In this document: one piece after another, positions 19,532-25,851 of the stretch
Layout of the letters: the number at the start of each line of letters is the position of its first letter
Position numbering within the stretch: position 1 is the stretch's first letter
Source of the DNA: Smittium culicis
Lineage: Eukaryota; Kickxellomycota; Harpellomycetes; Harpellales; Legeriomycetaceae
Assembly: GCA_001970855.1 (NCBI GenBank)
Contig: LSSN01006049.1
Location: forward strand, 1 to 25,851
Direction: 5' to 3'
Length of the DNA stretch: 25,851 nucleotides
The notes under the pieces: model-generated
The model's database searches: none
Told to the model about the DNA's origin: nothing
What the model saw: the letters and a program-made list of their open reading frames with translations, nothing else
Translations under genes and position numbers: made by a program

Positions 19532-20389
19532 GCTTTAAGTGGTATATACTTTTATTTGCTGAAAGTGTTGCACTATAATTAAAAATTCTTCGGATTACAA
19601 AAAGTAGTAAATTATATTTTGTCCACTTTTTTAGTTACATTTCAAATAACAAAAAAAAAGCCCCTCCTCTGAAAGAATTTTTGTAATTTGTAAAATTATA
19701 ACTTTGTTATAAACTACTGTTTAAACTTTAAATTGGTGTTTTTTTCAACTTTTAAAGGAAAAAAAACGCTGATTGTTCTACTACAACTCAAATGAATATT
19801 ATACTCCTTGAATCATTTCTTATTCTAAAGCTGACATTTTATAACTGATATAGTTATTTATATGATCACTCGATAAAAGATCTAATCACCATATTATTAA
19901 ATTATTTATACTAGAGTCAAATATAAGCTTGATTGTATTTTGTATATTTAAATAAACTTTTTATTTGTAGTTAAGGCTGTATTATCCTGATAATTTATAA
20001 AATTAGATAAATATATGAAACGCTTTTTTCATTTAATCAATAAAGATATATCTAAATTTTTGCTACTTTATTTATACGTGCTTATAAATTCTATTTAATT
20101 TATCGTTTCCCAATATTTTTACAAATAACAATTTGAAAATAATCAAAATATTGACAATGAAGATTGTATTTGCACGAGACTTCTTTAAATCACAAACGTT
20201 CAATTTTTTTTTGGGGTTTTTATATGTATATTTATAGTATTTCATCATTCTTTTATTCTTCTATTTATCTAACATGACAAATCTCTTCTTGATAATTTTT
20301 CATTTGTTCTATTACTAATTATTACGCGAGATATTTTTTGGGTTCTGAGGTTTTTTACTTTTCAATGTTTTATAAAATATAACTTCTTT

Positions 20390-21720
20390 TCATGATACTG
20401 AGCTTGATCTTTTTGCTTTCACTAGCTGCTCGATTGATAAACTAGCTACTGGTTTCATAAACTATTTGAACTGGAAAATCATATAGAAATATCATCATCA
20501 GAGTATTTTTTGACTTATTTCTACAACTATTATGGGAAATTTTCCATAATAAATTTGCCTCAGTAAGTACATTATCAAAAAAGTGTCAGATAAATGCTTA
20601 TTCACCTCTTCTTTAACGACATGATGATTAGTTTAATATCAATTTAGTCTTTATTGATCATGCCTACAAACGCACTTACAAATCTTTTTGAAACCCATCT
20701 ACTACATTTGATCGTCTTATCTTAATAGCAATCTTGCACTGATTTCTTCTAGCAAATTTCATCTGTCATCACTTTTGGTTTAATAGGAGTTGATTACTCT
20801 TTAAACAAATAATCTATTGCTTGTAGTTCTTTAATATTTTTTTATATTGAAATTTCTGCAGTACCTCTTAATCCTCCTTGACGATTTGAATCTATTTTTT
20901 TTTTATATACCTATCCATAATAGTAATTATAGTATTGCTTCACAAAGCCAAGCAAGATAAGACGAATAACAATATCCTCTGGTGTATGGTATATATGACA
21001 ATGTTTTATTTTTTTAGTATCATCAGTCGGTTTTTATCATATTTATTTCTTATTAGAGATAAACTATGAGTTTTATTGTCTAATTTGGAGGCTTCTTGGC
21101 AACTAGAAACTATTATCTTTTCAGCACAGAATTCGAAATTCTGAAAATATCAAATATCAAATGAACATGTCATGAACATCTCGAAATTCATTTTCGAATG
21201 ATTTTTTTAATATATACTCAAGCTATTATATCCTCAATTATATAGCTTAGAGCTCCATACTTTAAATTATACATTTTTCAGCTTTTATTGAATATTTAAT
21301 TTTTAAATTCAGAAAATACATTCCTGGTCAAATCTTCCATAATTGGTCCGTCGAATTTTTAATCTCTTTTTTTCCCGAAAGGTGTAGATTTTGTAGCACG
21401 TTTTATAAATCTACTTTTAAAGATATGCTTACCAAAACTTTTTTTTTCTAATTTCCTCCAATATATTTTATTTGAATATCATATCTCATCAAGCCGGATT
21501 TGACTTATTATTGAGTATGATTTAAAGTAAATTATATCCTTTTTTAATATCATTTGTAAACTGTAAATACTTATTTTAATGCAAAATAAATATAATACTT
21601 ACTTTCAGAGCACCTATTTATCTTTTATTATTCCTTCCCAGGACCTCAGTTTCATAATAGTTAGTGTATACTTTAATAGGCAATCTCCTAAGGGGATCTT
21701 GAACGATGACAGCACTTTTT
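20390..21720 (-). pseudogene. Possible decayed coding segment, perhaps a mobile-element relic
   Basis: On the minus strand several short open stretches use less AT-biased codons than the flanks. One at about 21621-21719 includes Q-D-P-L-R-R-L-P-I-K-V-Y. One at about 20914-21000 includes H-T-P-E-D-I-V-I-R-L-I-L-L-G-F. One at about 20845-20892 reads D-S-N-R-Q-G-G-L-R-G-T-A-E-I-S. The last (20390-20458) reads M-K-P-V-A-S-L-S-I-E-Q-L-V-K and ends in TGA. Stops and frame changes separate them. Between about 20740 and 21005 one frame continues through several stops, as expected of a decaying gene. The roughly 1.3-kb span and the Arg/Gly-Gly patch after a helical segment loosely recall a Tc1/mariner-type transposase, but no catalytic motif or terminal inverted repeat was found. 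Chance is a real alternative. Confidence 0.22.
20528..20551. repeat. 24-base near-perfect palindrome
   Basis: TATTATGGGAAAT and its mirror half form a 24-base palindrome with one mismatched pair. It sits inside the possible coding fossil. A protein-binding site or a hairpin is possible; nothing else supports a function. Confidence 0.5.
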
Positions 21721-21929
21721 TGCGCTTAAAATTATTGAATCGAATATTTTTAACTATTATTAGAAGAACTTAAAAGGAATTTTTATTTATTTATTTCATT
21801 TTAATCTCACTATTTGCTTTAAAAATACAAATTTTTTTATTGGGTAATTATATATTTGAAATATTATACAATCTAACTCATTAGCCATTTCCAGCCCAAA
21901 ACTCTTAAAAAAACCAAAATTATTAGTAC

Positions 21930-22006
21930 TTTATGATTTATGATTTATGATTTATGATTTATGATTTATGATTTATGATTTATGATTTATGATTTATGAT
22001 TTATAA
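21930..22006. repeat. Heptanucleotide microsatellite (TTTATGA)10
   Basis: Ten perfect TTTATGA units occupy 21930-21999, followed by one degenerate unit TTTATAA. The lack of any mismatch among ten copies points to recent expansion. Confidence 0.97.
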
Positions 22007-25000
22007 TTAAATTTAATGCTTTCTGTTATTTTACAGATAACTATATTTGTGGAGGGTTTATTTTTTCAGCTGGCCCTTTCTTCAAATAAACATTCGGTTC
22101 AGCAGAATTAGCAAGGAACTCGTAAGATCCTTGGCATTCTGAACTTTTAAAATTTTTTTATTCATGATATGGATAAAAGGTTAAACGTTAATTATAATGT
22201 TTTGTGATTTTTTTTTGTATTTTTTCGATGTTTTGTAGATTTTATATAGTTTTTTATAGTTTTTTATTCAAGTTCGTTATGTGAAATTGATATTATATAG
22301 CGGGTTTTAAATCAATGTGACAAGCTTAATAAAAAATTTATTAAAGATAATATATAAAAATGTAAATTTAAGACAAGAATAAAGTTTCTCAATATTGTGC
22401 GTAAAGATAAATTGATATTTGGTTTTTTCTTTTAAAATTTGTCTCTGGAAAATTTTTTTGATTTATTTTTTTCCGGTAAATTTTTTCTATCTGTCTTTTA
22501 TTTGCTTTTTTAAATCAATCGATTTTAAAATTTTTGATACTTACTGTTTTTACTCATTATATAAAATATATAATTGTAAAAGATCTTGGAATAAAATACA
22601 ATACTACAATAATTTGAAATAAATATTAGAAATATATGTAATCGTTAATTGAATTATAATATTCATATTTTGCTATAAATAAAGACTTCTATCTAATAAC
22701 TTTAGAGATTTTAATAATATTTCTCTTTATATTAATAAATGTACTTTTTTCCTAAAATGATACAATAACTCCATTTATGTATGTTAAATTTACAAATAAA
22801 TATTATCAAAAATTTACCATATTTAATCTTAAATTAAATGAACCTAAATTTAATAGTACTTGTAAAAACAATACATATTTAGATATTAAAAAATATTATA
22901 ACTCTTACGTCAAATCCTGCTATATTTATTCAAACTCGCATTTTTATACATAAAATAGAAACATCTTTACTTAATTTAATTTACGCAATACATGGATGAA
23001 TTTATTTTTGGTAGCCTCTATTTTATTTTTAATAAAATAATGCCAGAATTATTGAAAATGGCCTCTGAAAATGTTTGAGTATCTTTAATTATAAGTTATT
23101 TATGATTAATTAATTGGTTGAAAATGGTCTTGTATTTGATATTATTTTATATATTTTTTCTTTTAGTAAGTTTTTATTTAATAAGATTTCAATTTTAAAG
23201 TTGTTAAAATATACTTATATTTTAAATAATTTTAAAATATAATTAATATATATTTAAAATAATAAACACCATAAATAATAAATTCGACACAATAATGAGC
23301 AAATAATTAACTTATAGAACTATTTTTATTTTTATAATTTCTTTTATGGTCACATTTTCTCTGAGCCTTCTTATTATGATTATATTGTTAGGCGTTTTTA
23401 TTTTTCTATAAAATATTTGGAACCCCTGGGCTAAAATTTTTTTTGCTTAATTTATCATTATAAATGTGAATAAATGTTATACTAAAGTTTTATTAACGAA
23501 GTGATTTTTTTTTCAACTATTTATGTTATTTTATCTCTTTTAATAAACAGTTTTATTTATATTTTATATTCATTTTTGGTATAAGCTTGATAATATTTAG
23601 CTAATTTTTTTGGTAAGATCTAAAAAATTTTCAAGTACAGCTTATTATTTTCTATGAGACTTTTGAATAATAGTATTATCATATATATTATTCTTAAGAA
23701 AATTCAATTTTTTCATGACCCGGAAGTTATATAAGATTTGGTGTATATTTAGTGTTTTATCGCCTTATAATATTAAATAACCATTTTTATAAATATATTA
23801 TCGGCTTAAAATAAAAAAAAAATAGTTAAATTTTCAATATATTAACATATTTATGTTTTTCAATTAAATTTGAACCTACTTTTATTTAAAAATAGTATCA
23901 ACTGATGTTATAATTCTTTTCAAATACAAAATAACCTATTTAAATATAATTTCCGTATTTTTTGAAATTTTTGGATTATTTTTTTTTGGAAAAAGCATTA
24001 ATCTTAGTAAAAATGGTTCAATGTTAGTATACATTTATATAATAAACTTTATAAATATGCTTTCAATGTAATTAGTGATATTATATACAGAACTTGTAAT
24101 TTAATACATAAAATAAATTAATTAAAATTAAACATCTTGATTTTCAAACTCTTTTTAATAACAATTAATGTGTTGTGGATTTATTATAGACATAAATTAT
24201 TAATCGAAGCATTTCTTGAGAAATAGAGGATTTGAATCGGTAATAAAAAAATAATCATACTTATTAAAATTGCATATTCTGATAAATACTTTTTATTAAA
24301 ACTTATAAATCGATAAAACAGTGGTAATTATTTTTGAAAATCGTTAATTAATTCATAAATTCGAAAGAAATTTTTAATTTTGATATTAATTTATTTATTT
24401 TTAATATTCATATGATTTTCAATGTAAATAATATTATTTCTAAGGTTAAACTAAAATAATAATTTGGTTTCAAAATCGATAAACTTATTACTGATTTTAA
24501 ATAGTTAATTAGTTTAATATATGTTAATAGCTCAAAAGATTAAGTAAAGTTTTATGAATGGCGAATTTTTCAATTAGATATTATAATTGATTTATATTTT
24601 TTTACAAAAATTTTTTGATTTATTATAATTATTTTATAATATTAGATAAAATTTAAAAAATAATCAAAATATCATTAATAAATTTAAATTAATAATTCTG
24701 AAAGTAAATCACTAAAATTCAAATATATTTTAAAAATAGTAATAATAAGTATATATTGTTATTTATTTTTACTGTATCATTGATTTGGTATATATAACAA
24801 AAAGTTTGAAATTTTAAGATTGATTTTGATTATTTATCTGTATAACTAGAAAAATTTTATTTTATTTTAATTTTATTCTAATCTGTTTGATCATAATACT
24901 TTATTCTGTTCATTATAATATCATTTTTAATTTATTGATCCATAAAGAATTTTAATATGAATATACTCAGCGAATATATAATTATAAAATTTTATACTTA

Positions 25001-25851
25001 AATTACTATATATAATACTAGTTTTGTGATGAAATTAAGATTTAATACGGTTTATTGCATTTTAATTCTATTAATATCATTATTTATTTGTAAAATAAAT
25101 TATAAATATTTTTGAATATTATCTCTTTATTTTTTATTATTCATTAATAAAAAAATTAAAACCCATCATTATTTGTATTCAAAATCATCCTTAGCAAATA
25201 ATTATAAATTTAATTACTATAATCATTACATATAGTATAAAAAGGATTTTTTATTTTAAAGAGATATAGGTACCATCAAATGTAATATGTAGACCAAATT
25301 AAAAACACTAAACATAATAGTTTATAAAGTATAAATTATTTGGAAATTTCTGAATTTATTTTGTCATTTTCAATAGTTAAGGTATAAATCAAGTTTGATT
25401 TATAAATCTTTTAATCGAAAAAAAGGGAAAATATTAACCGTATTTATATAAATAATAATAAATTTATGGCTTTTCATACGATTCTGGGCTATTCTAAACC
25501 AAATTATCTATGGCGCGAAATTAATTAAATTTTAATGAACGATTTATAGTTTTTAAAAAAAAGTCTTTTAAGAAAATTTATATATAATAAAATAAAAATA
25601 GCTTTATCTAATGTGAAATTATAAAATGATAAAAAACTAATGTTTTGATATTTGAATAGAAACCAAATGAAATAATTATGATGGATGTTATAGAAAAATA
25701 AAATATAGATAAATAGAAGACATTCAAATTTTGGAATGAATCCAGAAGATGTTATATAAAATTTTCATCGAAGTTAATTATCAACTTTCTTAAATTAAGT
25801 AAAAATCAGCCCAGGGTTAAAATAATTAATTCCTAGCAATGTTAATCTATA

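Larger units (their letters stand above)
19191..25851. other. 6.7-kb gene-free AT-rich region
   Basis: No intact gene is visible from the thioesterase stop to the window end. The first part (to about 22550) holds a 40-bp tandem duplication, a small hairpin at 19514-19531, a possible coding fossil on the minus strand and a heptamer microsatellite. From about 22560 the DNA becomes still poorer in G and C; 60-base lines at 23221, 24601 and 25081 hold 3, 4 or fewer G/C each, although others (for example 23341) are richer. Short open stretches at 21579-21773 and 22419-22622 have AT-driven composition. Confidence 0.6.

Overview
This window reads as nuclear DNA of a very AT-rich fungus. The best evidence is the fungal-type NTE1 gene (three cyclic-nucleotide-binding-like domains plus a patatin esterase), a fungal-style p27/ZNRD2 zinc-ribbon gene, and short GT-AG introns that restore conserved motifs when removed. 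Proteins carry Ser/Asn-rich inserts, intergenic DNA is roughly 80% or more A/T, and no codon reassignment is needed. An early-diverging lineage such as the gut fungi (Harpellales) would fit the composition, but that placement is an inference.

Layout. (1) 261-1649, plus strand: p27/ZNRD2-like zinc-ribbon protein, two exons, perhaps with a further 5' exon ending at base 9. (2) 1959-2809, minus strand: a complete two-exon tetraspanin; its second exon carries the CCG motif and TM4. (3) 2810-6743: 3.9 kb without a recognisable gene, holding one degenerate tandem duplication. (4) 6744-12558, plus strand: NTE1 lysophospholipase, 1885 residues after removing one intron. (5) 13469-15076, minus strand: an intronless neutral-sphingomyelinase-type phosphodiesterase with an N-terminal signal sequence. 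(6) 15077-17454: 2.4 kb divergent intergenic DNA. (7) 17455-19190, plus strand: a TesB/ACOT8-type acyl-CoA thioesterase of six exons and 373 residues. (8) 19191-25851: 6.7 kb with no intact gene, containing a 40-bp tandem duplication, a possible decayed coding segment, a perfect heptamer microsatellite and an extremely AT-rich terminal block.

Three consecutive genes (NTE1, sphingomyelinase, acyl-CoA thioesterase) act on lipids: release of fatty acid from phospholipids, cleavage of sphingomyelin or a related phosphosphingolipid, and hydrolysis of acyl-CoA. They lie on different strands with separate promoters, so this is a neighbourhood, not an operon, and may be chance. Points most worth checking are a stop-free NTE1 intron that would give an esterase-less isoform if retained, a possible poison exon in the thioesterase gene, the predicted mitochondrial rather than peroxisomal location of that thioesterase, and the AT-rich gene desert at the right end. 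I found no CRISPR array, intact mobile element, tRNA or rRNA.
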